From: Pleurotus ostreatus/Saccharomyces cerevisiae fusant
Taxonomy: Eukaryota > Opisthokonta
Reading direction: 5' to 3'
DNA: 12,687 bases
NCBI GenBank assembly: GCA_024196135.1
Contig: JAMQCK010001046.1
Span: 1-12,687 of the forward strand
Position numbers and translations under genes: made by a program. Shown here in pieces: positions 6,401-12,334 of this stretch; the first letter of the stretch is position 1; every line of letters begins with the position of its first letter. A model generated the notes under the pieces. The model saw only the letters and a list, made by a program, of their open reading frames with translations, searched no databases and had not been told where the DNA came from.

Positions 6401-9400
6401 AAATCGATGGCCCGTTGCGAAGTCCGAATGGGAGCCTTTTGAACTGGAATAGGCCGCGATGGGTTCGGAAGGCCGTCTTCTCTACGTCGTCTGGATGGAC
6501 TGATAGCTGAGTGAAGCCAGATAAGGCGTCCAGCGACGACAGGACCTGTGCACCCGAGAGCGAGGCGAGGATCTCCTGCTGCCGCGGGATGGGGAACTCG
6601 TCCGGGATGGTGGCGGCGTTGAGCCTCCGGTAGTCCACGCAAAACCGAGGTTTACCGTTCCTGTATGCTATGACGACCGGCGCGCTCCACGGGCTTTTAG
6701 ATTCCTCTATGACGCCTTGATGGAACCACTTGTCTATTTGCTCGTCGATTACCGCCTTCTTAGCAGGCGAGGCGCCGAACATGGGGACGGCGATTGGCGT
6801 CGTACCCTCCTTTACTCGGATCCTAGCTGCGGCCTCATAGTCGCCTAGTCGTCCGTCCAGCGCGAAAGCCTTCTTGTGCCGGTTCAGCATATTCCACGCT
6901 CGTTCCTTGAGATGGTCGGGTAGAGCCCCTATGTCCAGCGTCTTCAGAAATTCGCTCGACGCGATGTCCTCCGTCTCAGGCATAGCCGCTGTCTTGGGTC
7001 CATACTGCTCTTGTTCGTCCTCGTCCTCGTTCGCCCAAGAGGAGTAAGATTCCTGATCGGGCATGTAGAACTTCCTCTTCGCCGGTCGTTGCCCCGCTTT
7101 CCAGGCGTCGTAAGTCCTCTCGTCGGGCATGTCGAACTTGTGGTTTCTTCTCCCGGCTTCTGTCTGCGTGGTCCTTCGTCCGTGGGATCGTTGCTCCCGC
7201 TGGTCCTGGTCGAGTCGCGCGTTACACACCGTCTTGAGGAATAGGGCGTGTTCTTCTAGCTTCCTGCGATCCTCGTCCTCTCGAGGGGAATCGAAGTAGT
7301 CCCCGGGGATGGCTATCTTCCCGATGATCTCTCCTGCGCGTATCTTCTTGGGGGTGTGCGATAAATTGGCTACTGGTACAAAGGGGAAAAGGTGGCTGAT
7401 TAACGTGTTGGGTACGGCTAGGTGCAGGGAGTCGCTCGTCGCGAGCAACGTTTTTTCGATGATCCATTCGCCCCCTTCTTCAAAGGGCCCCCTCAAGGGT
7501 ACACGCACGGCCTTTTGAGCTGGTATTAGGGTATCGGTGGCCGCGCGTACGGTGAATTCTTCCTCCTTGGCGATCTTCTGCCGCCTCCTCCTTTCTCTCT
7601 TGAGCTTCTGTCGGTGAGCTCTCCGGGCGTACGACTTCTCAGGGACCTCTCCTCGATACGCCTTCGCTATCTTGTCGAAGTCGGGCGTACGGTCTACGTT
7701 GGACGCGGTAATCGGATGGTCTTCCTCGTCCCCGAAGTGGACGCGGGTGCCCTCGTCCACCTTGCGGTCTACGCTGACCTCGTACGCTTGCTGGAAGTCT
7801 TCGCCGAGTAGGATGGGGACGGTCATGTTCTCCACCACGTAGGCTTCGATCTCCATCTCCAGGACGGCGCCGTCGTCGGTAGTGATGAAGACCGGCAGGC
7901 GGACGTAACCCCGTATGGGGTCGCTGGCGGAGGTGAGTTGCCAGAGCTTCATTTTGGCGCCCTTTTTGATCGGTGGCGGATTTTTGAGGTTGTCGTATAA
8001 AAGTGCGCTGAGCAGCGTCAAGCTCGCGCACGAATCGAGGCGTAGATCTATCTCTTCTTCCGACAACGATCCCACTCGGCCCTTCACGCTCAGCACGGAG
8101 GTGCCCACCGAGGCTTGTCCCGGCGGTCGCTTGATCTTGCTTTTCAGCTTAGTGGGCTTTTCTTCGTACGGGCGAACGTCGGGGATGGCGAATACTTCCT
8201 TCTCCTCGGCGGCCGGTCCCGAGATGCGTATCTCTGGCTGTACAGCGTAGGCGGCCTGGTCCCCCACGTACTCCATTATATGCGGGTAGTCTGCTGGCAG
8301 AGCTCCGCCCTCCTGCCAGTATTCTTCCTCGATCACCTCTATCCGGGAGGCGACATTGGGCGTATTGACAAATAATACTTTTCCTTCTAGCTCGATCTCG
8401 CTGGCTTGAAGCTGGTCTTCTTCCTCTTCGTGGCCGGGTTCCGGCACTTCCAACGCGGACTTACTCTCCTCGGACGGGCCTGCCGTCGTCTCAGGGGACG
8501 CCTTCTCAAAACCCGGCGACGCTATCATAGCGTAGGCGGCATCGTAGGCCTTCTCTCGTGAGGCTTCCCCTGGTTCCACCGTGAAGCCCTCTTTCGCTCG
8601 CTTGCTCTGGTACTCCTCTCGATGAGGGCATTCCTTATTCCAATGGTACGGGCTTCCGCATGAGAAGCAGGGCGCGGGAGGACGTCGTTTCTCCTTGGTG
8701 CGTACGTCATCTCGTCTTTTGAAGGGGTACGTCTTGGATGCCGGAGGAGCGCGCTTCTGAACGATGGAATAGGCCGACGCTAGCATCTCCTCCCAGGGGT
8801 CGCCCTCCTCGTCGCTCGACTCGTTTTCCCGTTCTTGCAACCCGGGAAGGTCGTCCGCCGTCTCATCAGTTTCTTCCCCTCTGCTGGATTCGGCGGCAAA
8901 AGCCACTTTGCGCAGCGAGCTTCGAGGAGGTGTCGCGCGGGCGGATGGGACGACTCCGTGCTTCTTGAGGATAGCCGCCACGCTCGATTCTAAATCTGAC
9001 GCATCTTGTCTAGCGCCGGCGAGCAGTTCGTTCTCGAATTCTATGACTCGCTCCTTCAGCTCGTCGGCGTCGTGGAGAGTCGAGGTCGACAGCATGTGGT
9101 GCCAGTGTGGGGGAACGCGCTCCACGATGAGCTGTAGCTCCTCCCGTGAACCTTGTGTCGCGTATCCGAGGAATCGCGCGAACATGAGTCGGCGACTTAT
9201 GAAGTCCAACGGGGATTCGTGTCGGTGCTTGTGTCCTTCCCTGAAGGATTGTTGCTTGAATTCGGACGCTATCTGGTTCACCCAACGACGCCCGAGGTAT
9301 CCGTCAACCAGCCCTTGAATCCAGTTGTAGGCGTTCGTTTGCATCCAGTCCCGGCTGGGTTCTGAGACTGTCATGTACCACGACTCCACCGACGAGCCGT

Positions 9401-12194
9401 CCGACAAGCGTTGCCATAGCCAGAAGCCTAGGGCGTCGGCGAGGGGTCGGTTGTTTCTGGCGAGTTGGTTGATCTTCCAGAAGTAGGTGATGGCGGTAGC
9501 GCGGTTCCCGTCCCATGCCGGGATATTGCTCGACTTCAGGACCGGAGAGATGGTGGGGGAAGCCTGCTGGTGAGGCTGACGAGGGGTCGGCGCTGGCTGG
9601 ACGTTCGACCCGTTGTCATCAGGATCACCTGGCGGCCCTCCTCCTCCCGACTTCCGGCGCTTGGGAGTGGTTGGTTTGCTATTCTCATTTCCCCGCGGCG
9701 CGCGTGGCGTGTGCGGCGTCCTGGGCGGATCGCGGGGTGGACCACGTCCGTCGCCCGGTCCTCGGGGAGGAGGACGGTCGTCGTCATCATCGCTACTGTC
9801 CCCACCTCCTCCGTCGGGGGGCGGTCTTCCCGTGAATGCGGCTGGGATGTTCGCCAATCCCGAGCGTCGTCGCTGGGAGGTTTGTTCCTGAGCGTCCCCT
9901 CCTCTATTCAGAGGAGGAGGTAGGATAGCGTCCCCGAACGGGGTGCGTCTGGGTGTGGTCTGTCCGAAGAAGGAATATACGGAGGTGCGTCTTCCTCCCC
10001 TTTCTCCTCTGCCTCGCGGGGCAGGCGTCTCAGGAAACTCTAGGGCTTCCTCCTCTTCGTCGTCTCCGTCCCAATCCTCGGGGAGGTCCTCTAGCACCTC
10101 TTCGCGCTCCGAGAAGTTGACTTTCTCCTTCCTAGGCTCCTCGCGCTCCGTCCTCGGAGCGGCGTCTGTCGCGCGTGTAGACTCGTTCGCGTTCTGTCTG
10201 AGTCGTCGCTCGGCGAGGTCTTCGGAGTGCTTCCGCTGCTCCTTCTCCTCCTGCCAGCGTCTGTTACGTTCCTCCCACAGAGAGTCCTGCACCTCCTCGA
10301 GCTCGAGTCCCCTCTGCTCCGCGAGCTGGGCGCGCTCCGTCTCCAAGGCGCACAGCTCCTCCTCGTGTTCTTCCTCGGCTGTCTTGGCCAGCTCGCGCGC
10401 ATCCCAGCTTATCCTGTTCTCTCGCTGGATGCAGCGGGACACGAAGTCGAGCAGCCCTCGCAGCGTGACGTCGGGCAGAGGCTGACCTCGTCCCGCTAGC
10501 TTCGCTATCTCCTCGTCGTCTTCCAGCCTCTGGGTTCGCTCCTTTTCGAGCCGGATGCGGTGGTCGAGGAGGGTGTTCTCTGCCCGGAGCCTGGCCGCTC
10601 GTCTTTCTTCTATCCTTCGTCTCTCCGCTCGCCCTTCCTCCTCTAGCTTACGTCTCTCCGCTTGCTCCTTCAGCGCCGACTCTATGCTTTCCCGTCTGCT
10701 TCTTTCTTCCTGCTCTTGGCGCGCCCGCTCGGCCCTCTCCTGTCGCTCGCGCCTCTTCAGGTCCAGCTCCTTAGCTTTCTCCGAGTGGAGTCGTCTATCT
10801 TTGGCGAGCTCGTCCTCCCCTTGTTGCGTTGACTCGCGTCCCGAACGCTCCGACCCTCGCACCCGTTCGGAGTTCCCTTGCCCTTCATCTTCTTCGCGCT
10901 GCTTGCCCTTATCCCTTCCTGAGTTGTCAGCGCTTCGTTCGCCCGACGCACCCTGCAGGTAATGTCTGTAGCCGTCGTGCGTTATCTCGGCGGGGTTCTC
11001 CTCGGGTTCTCGTTCAGGGAACGCCGTCGCTAATTGGTTCGGTACGGGGGCGAGCTTTTCGTCCGGCGCGCTCACCAGTCGAGCTCTTCCTTCTCCCGAC
11101 TGGACGCCTTCTTCATGCAAGCCGTCTGGCCAGTACTTCCGCGGGATGGCGCCTAGCGCGAACTTCACTTTCTCCCCCGCCAACGGGTATCTCTCGATCT
11201 CTTGGCGAAAGGAGGCGGTAGTGGATGCGGGAGAATTCGGCGGTTCTCCTTCCCAGGCCCCGTACGAGTTGTACGCTCGCCCCAAGTACTTGGCGTAAAC
11301 GAACATTCCGGTGTTCATGCGCGCCACCAGTCCTTTCCACGCGATATTCAGCGAGGCTAGCGTTCGGGCTCCCTCGAGGGCCTTGAAGAAGACGCCCGTG
11401 GGGTCCGCGCGCCATACGGGATCGTTCGAGCGCACCGGGTCCTGAGCGCGCAACCCGGCGAGCAGGCATTCGAATTCCTCTGCCGTATCTTGGACGTCCG
11501 CGAGGAGCGCAGGGTGCACCCTGAACCGAGCTCGGAAGCCGCTGAGGGGTACGCCCAGGTCGACTATGTCTTCGATCCTGAGTTCTTTATAGTTGGCATA
11601 TCCTTTCACGCGCTTCTCGAGCGTGTCCCAGGCCCAGAGAGCGTCTGGCTTCTTGAGGTAGAACGTCGCGTCCAGTTCTCGGATCGAGCGAAGGGCTTCC
11701 TCTGCCCGCTCGTCCGCGGACGAACGCTGCGGCGGTTCCTGGTACGAGTCGTCGAGGTTGATAGTGTTCGTCGCCCGGGCCGACTCCATAGGAGGAGGGT
11801 TGCTGGGGAGGAGCAAAGGGTGTTCCTCGCCTCGGGGCGAAGAGTCCTTAGACGTGGAAGGGATCGTGATCGAACTGGGGACTTGGGAAGGTGCCGCCGA
11901 TGAGCTTTCCGAGGGAGGCGGCAGCAGCGTGGCGAGAGCTGGAATCTTGGGAGCGTTGGAGGATATTTCGTTCTTTCCCTTCGACGGGTGAGGGGTATCT
12001 TCTATAGGGGTGAGAGGAGAATCCCCACTGCGGAGGTTGGTGATCGTGGGGTTTGTCGCGGTAGGGGCGACTGGAGGAGAGTTCTTGAGGTTTCCTGAGC
12101 CTCGACGGCTAGCGGGGTTGCTTCGGTTGGGAGGGAGAGGAGGAGGCGCCGGCTGTCTAGAGCCTTCACGGCGGCCTCGCAACGTCGAAGCCAT
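3429..12194 (-). CDS. gag-pol: Gag-Pol polyprotein of a Ty3/gypsy chromovirus
   Basis: This single ORF of 2921 residues has no frameshift or stop between gag and pol. The product is expected to assemble into cytoplasmic virus-like particles, cleave itself, copy the RNA into DNA and integrate it in the nucleus. Order by residue: disordered N-terminus (1-165), unassigned globular region (about 165-360), coiled coil (about 460-668), low-complexity linkers (720-885), capsid (about 888-1065), CCHC knuckle (1176-1189), protease (about 1380-1475), RT (about 1800-1985), RNase H (about 2095-2270), integrase (about 2485-2840), chromodomain (about 2864-2915). The start ATG has A at -3 and G at +4 and is the first after the leader. 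One reading frame implies that any Gag excess must come from processing or degradation rather than frameshifting, as in fission-yeast Tf1. All catalytic residues I checked are present except the protease glycine. The length is about twice that of a typical fungal Ty3 Gag-Pol. Confidence 0.96.
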   Translation of the reverse strand: MASTLRGRREGSRQPAPPPLPPNRSNPASRRGSGNLKNSPPVAPTATNPTITNLRSGDSPLTPIEDTPHPSKGKNEISSNAPKIPALATLLPPPSESSSAAPSQVPSSITIPSTSKDSSPRGEEHPLLLPSNPPPMESARATNTINLDDSYQEPPQRSSADERAEEALRSIRELDATFYLKKPDALWAWDTLEKRVKGYANYKELRIEDIVDLGVPLSGFRARFRVHPALLADVQDTAEEFECLLAGLRAQDPVRSNDPVWRADPTGVFFKALEGARTLASLNIAWKGLVARMNTGMFVYAKYLGRAYNSYGAWEGEPPNSPASTTASFRQEIERYPLAGEKVKFALGAIPRKYWPDGLHEEGVQSGEGRARLVSAPDEKLAPVPNQLATAFPEREPEENPAEITHDGYRHYLQGASGERSADNSGRDKGKQREEDEGQGNSERVRGSERSGRESTQQGEDELAKDRRLHSEKAKELDLKRRERQERAERARQEQEERSRRESIESALKEQAERRKLEEEGRAERRRIEERRAARLRAENTLLDHRIRLEKERTQRLEDDEEIAKLAGRGQPLPDVTLRGLLDFVSRCIQRENRISWDARELAKTAEEEHEEELCALETERAQLAEQRGLELEEVQDSLWEERNRRWQEEKEQRKHSEDLAERRLRQNANESTRATDAAPRTEREEPRKEKVNFSEREEVLEDLPEDWDGDDEEEEALEFPETPAPRGRGERGGRRTSVYSFFGQTTPRRTPFGDAILPPPLNRGGDAQEQTSQRRRSGLANIPAAFTGRPPPDGGGGDSSDDDDDRPPPRGPGDGRGPPRDPPRTPHTPRAPRGNENSKPTTPKRRKSGGGGPPGDPDDNGSNVQPAPTPRQPHQQASPTISPVLKSSNIPAWDGNRATAITYFWKINQLARNNRPLADALGFWLWQRLSDGSSVESWYMTVSEPSRDWMQTNAYNWIQGLVDGYLGRRWVNQIASEFKQQSFREGHKHRHESPLDFISRRLMFARFLGYATQGSREELQLIVERVPPHWHHMLSTSTLHDADELKERVIEFENELLAGARQDASDLESSVAAILKKHGVVPSARATPPRSSLRKVAFAAESSRGEETDETADDLPGLQERENESSDEEGDPWEEMLASAYSIVQKRAPPASKTYPFKRRDDVRTKEKRRPPAPCFSCGSPYHWNKECPHREEYQSKRAKEGFTVEPGEASREKAYDAAYAMIASPGFEKASPETTAGPSEESKSALEVPEPGHEEEEDQLQASEIELEGKVLFVNTPNVASRIEVIEEEYWQEGGALPADYPHIMEYVGDQAAYAVQPEIRISGPAAEEKEVFAIPDVRPYEEKPTKLKSKIKRPPGQASVGTSVLSVKGRVGSLSEEEIDLRLDSCASLTLLSALLYDNLKNPPPIKKGAKMKLWQLTSASDPIRGYVRLPVFITTDDGAVLEMEIEAYVVENMTVPILLGEDFQQAYEVSVDRKVDEGTRVHFGDEEDHPITASNVDRTPDFDKIAKAYRGEVPEKSYARRAHRQKLKRERRRRQKIAKEEEFTVRAATDTLIPAQKAVRVPLRGPFEEGGEWIIEKTLLATSDSLHLAVPNTLISHLFPFVPVANLSHTPKKIRAGEIIGKIAIPGDYFDSPREDEDRRKLEEHALFLKTVCNARLDQDQREQRSHGRRTTQTEAGRRNHKFDMPDERTYDAWKAGQRPAKRKFYMPDQESYSSWANEDEDEQEQYGPKTAAMPETEDIASSEFLKTLDIGALPDHLKERAWNMLNRHKKAFALDGRLGDYEAAARIRVKEGTTPIAVPMFGASPAKKAVIDEQIDKWFHQGVIEESKSPWSAPVVIAYRNGKPRFCVDYRRLNAATIPDEFPIPRQQEILASLSGAQVLSSLDALSGFTQLSVHPDDVEKTAFRTHRGLFQFKRLPFGLRNGPSIFQRVMNSVLAPYLWLFALVYIDDIVVYSRSFEDHIAHLDKVLQAIEDAKITLSPAKCHLFYDSIILLGHKVSRLGLSTHYEKVRAVLEMKRPNNRSELATFLGMTVYFNAFIPYYSDICSPLHALLKKGAPWRWGAEEEFAFLQAKKALQNAPVLGHPIEGLPYRLYTDASDYALGCALQQVQPMKIADLKGTKTYDRLKSLYEARQPLPRLVTRISGKVDDVPPPGQWADDFEDTTVHVERVIGYWSRSFKGAESRYSATEREALAAKEGLVKFQPFLEGSKILLVTDHSALQWARTYENSNRRLASWGIIYAGFAPGLEIVHRAGRVHSNVDPLSRIPREPPAHVSPAPQTKASITTDDAEATLREEGARRKAARRAFADGATGESFMVQSWEDCVVNAPEAYATRRSSRLARRGAGKQENTGKGPTKEDAQDETKEQGNEETAQNEDKKGQASDEMDHTGEPLDELQNREAYRRLFEGPPAILVHLNPDRVKEFVDGYMHDPHLKGRYQEAQESSGEWTPGRRFFRDESGLLYFLDADYVPRLCVPASQRRRILEEAHENPIETAHGGHFKLWAKLRSKFYWQRMKADLEKFCASCDVCQKSKLANAKRFGTLIPNPVPHLPYESVSMDFITELPPSCGFDAILVLVDRFSKHAQFVPTETKLNKKGFARLFVKHLVCKFGVPSSLIMDRDSRWAFDFWKEVAGELKTDLLMSSAHHPQHDGQTEVLNRHLETMLRAYVSQDPEEWANFIHFLEFAYNSTKHKSTREEPFQLLLGFKPRSPTDFLNKFGQNAPKGKGTEASQFLEMLQMKREAARDAIAKAQEDQAKEYNKGRKPVPDFKTGDRVLVNPHSLKWIESKGPGRKLHQRWIGPFEVVQRINPNTYRLRMDDRYTNFPVFNIDHLKLYHEPPEEFKEGRTQLGDTRDGRMAHGEFEIDRILEHKWDARKKKQVYKIRWSGYGPRYDSWRTELDLKNAADTLKEYKEEHGL
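3450..3605 (-). other. gag-pol: C-terminal chromodomain (residues about 2864-2915)
   Basis: The segment beginning EFEIDRILEHKW, with YKIRWSGYG and a following DSW, fits the chromodomain fold. By comparison with HP1-type domains, the three cage aromatics are Phe2866, Trp2889 and Tyr2892, all present, so binding to methylated histone tails (H3K9me) is predicted. In chromoviruses such domains steer integrase to heterochromatin. The domain ends six residues before the stop, directly at the candidate splice donor. Confidence 0.92.
3675..4742 (-). other. gag-pol: integrase: zinc, catalytic and GPY/F modules (residues about 2485-2840)
   Basis: The N-terminal zinc module has His2492, His2500 (or His2503), Cys2530 and Cys2533. 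The catalytic core has Asp2563 in SMDFI, Asp2623 in IMDRDS and Glu2659 in GQTEV. The last two are separated by exactly 35 residues, the D,D35E signature. The GPY/F module appears as RWIGPFEVV near 2801-2809. Together they process the LTR ends and join them to host DNA. An acidic low-complexity linker of about 120 residues (2280-2400) separates this from RNase H and is a likely protease cleavage region. Confidence 0.96.
5385..5912 (-). other. gag-pol: RNase H domain with an internal insertion (residues about 2095-2270)
   Basis: The domain contains LYTDASDYALG with Asp2100, TEREALA with Glu2195, LLVTDHSAL with Asp2220 and VHRAG...NVDPLSR with Asp2265, the expected carboxylate set. It degrades the RNA strand of RNA-DNA hybrids and shapes the primers. 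Between the first strand (ending near 2112) and VIGYWSRSF near 2174 lie about 58 residues, where most Ty3 elements have only a short loop. Confidence 0.93.
6240..6797 (-). other. gag-pol: reverse transcriptase domain (residues about 1800-1985)
   Basis: The domain shows the ordered RT blocks: a SPWSAPVV-type entry near 1834-1841, FCVDYRRLN at 1851-1859, SSLDALSGF with a catalytic aspartate at 1889, RLPFGLRNGPSIFQ near 1920-1933, and YIDD at 1951-1954. YIDD supplies the other two metal-binding aspartates. It copies the element RNA into DNA. All catalytic residues are intact. Confidence 0.97.
7026..7139 (-). repeat. gag-pol: imperfect tandem protein repeat between protease and RT
   Basis: Residues 1686-1701 (KFDMPDERTYDAWKAG) and 1708-1723 (KFYMPDQESYSSWANE) share K-F-x-M-P-D-x-x-(T/S)-Y-x-x-W with a period of 22. 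The DNA copies have diverged, so the duplication is old and has kept its pattern. It lies in the linker before RT, just after a basic stretch. The role is unknown. A binding motif or a protease cleavage context is possible. Confidence 0.7.
7770..8057 (-). other. gag-pol: retropepsin-type aspartic protease (residues about 1380-1475)
   Basis: The active-site loop is LDSCASLTLLS with the catalytic aspartate at 1387, and the distal flap side carries MTVPILLGEDF near 1457-1467, equivalent to the ILG-(R/D) motif of retropepsins. It is expected to dimerise and cut Gag-Pol. The usual D-(S/T)-G-A motif has Cys in place of Gly. Ty3-type proteases vary here, so activity is likely but not certain. Confidence 0.85.
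8628..8669 (-). other. gag-pol: nucleocapsid CCHC zinc knuckle (residues 1176-1189)
   Basis: The motif CFSCGSPYHWNKEC fits C-x2-C-x4-H-x4-C exactly. Such knuckles bind the element RNA for packaging and act as nucleic-acid chaperones. A Lys/Arg-rich stretch lies directly before it (about 1159-1171), as is common for nucleocapsid regions. Confidence 0.93.
9000..9533 (-). other. gag-pol: retrotransposon Gag capsid domain (residues about 888-1065)
   Basis: A compact Trp- and Phe-rich helical block follows the Pro/Gly linker. It includes WDGNRATAITYFWKINQLA near 894-912, a Trp-rich middle (SWYMTVSEPSRDW, WIQGLVDGYLG) and a conserved-looking helix WVNQIASEF near 971-979. This matches the layout of the Ty3/gypsy capsid family, which builds the particle shell. 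The assignment rests on pattern and position before the zinc knuckle, not on an alignment. Confidence 0.7.
10191..10817 (-). other. gag-pol: Gag N-terminal extension: long charged coiled coil (residues about 460-668)
   Basis: This segment is dominated by Glu, Arg, Lys, Gln and Ala with spaced Leu and Ile, typical of a long parallel coiled coil. It is interrupted near 567-600 by a Gly/Pro-containing break followed by a short hydrophobic helix. It sits in a part of about 885 residues that precedes the capsid domain, where canonical Ty3 Gag has little or nothing. A likely role is oligomerisation during particle assembly or binding of a host partner. The repetitive codon content makes this region prone to false antisense ORFs. 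Confidence 0.75.
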
Positions 12195-12211
12195 TGTAAA
12201 TCGGTGTAAAG

Positions 12212-12278
12212 CTGGTTTCTTCGCGTCGTAGTTCGCGAATCTCTAGTTAGTCGGATAAGCGGTGGTTCGTCTACTCAC
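12212..12278 (-). other. candidate 67-nt leader intron or leader splice donor
   Basis: GTGAGT at 12278-12273, CTAAC at 12250-12246 and a CCAG ending at 12212 make a possible 67-nt intron, a length common in basidiomycetes. The branch-to-acceptor distance of about 35 nt is rather long. Removing it would keep gag intact and leave most of the primer site. The same donor could also splice to the acceptors before ORF2 and make an env-style subgenomic RNA. Confidence 0.25.
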
Positions 12279-12334
12279 GATCCCACAGTGTCCACTTTGC
12301 GGAGTCGCGTCCGCTGGGTCACCGCGAGTAGACG
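12268..12334 (-). other. predicted U5-leader RNA stem enclosing the LTR-leader junction and primer site
   Basis: Sense-strand CGTCTACTCGCGGT (12334-12321, in the LTR) pairs with ATCGTGAGTAGACG (12281-12268, in the leader) over 14 base pairs, 12 Watson-Crick and two G-U. The 39-nt loop contains the LTR end and the first 13 bases of the primer-binding site. The wobble pairs are allowed only in the sense RNA, which suits an RNA function. Retroviruses use comparable U5-leader stems to control initiation of reverse transcription. Confidence 0.65.
12278..12294 (-). other. primer-binding site candidate
   Basis: In the sense direction the LTR end (...CGCA) is followed by AAG and then TGGACACTGTGGGATCG. 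Starting with TGG complements the CCA end of a tRNA, and a gap of a few bases after the LTR is usual. I could not match the rest to a tRNA I know well. It does not read as the common initiator-Met site. The first bases loosely resemble a serine-tRNA site lacking two bases, which is weak. The tRNA identity is left open. Confidence 0.6.

Larger units (their letters stand above)
12195..12297 (-). other. 5' leader between LTR and gag
   Basis: This 103-nt untranslated leader has no ATG in the sense direction before the gag start. It holds the primer-binding-site candidate, the 3' arm of a stem that closes over that site, and splice-like signals (GTGAGT at 12278-12273, CTAAC at 12250-12246, CCAG ending at 12212). 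Packaging signals are expected here in this class of element but cannot be recognised by eye. Confidence 0.8.

Noticed and set aside
9540..9900. Low-complexity Pro/Gly/Asp stretch as a tandem DNA repeat or CRISPR-like array
   Set aside because: It is coding low-complexity sequence with irregular units and no repeat-spacer order.
9943..10485. 180-codon Ser-rich plus-strand ORF
   Set aside because: It is the mirror of the Glu/Arg codons of the Gag coiled coil, which yield Ser and Leu on the other strand.
12278..12297. Tf1-type self-priming by the 5' end of the RNA
   Set aside because: No LTR stretch complementary to the primer site was found. The complementary LTR arm found pairs mainly with the leader beside it and encloses the site rather than priming it.
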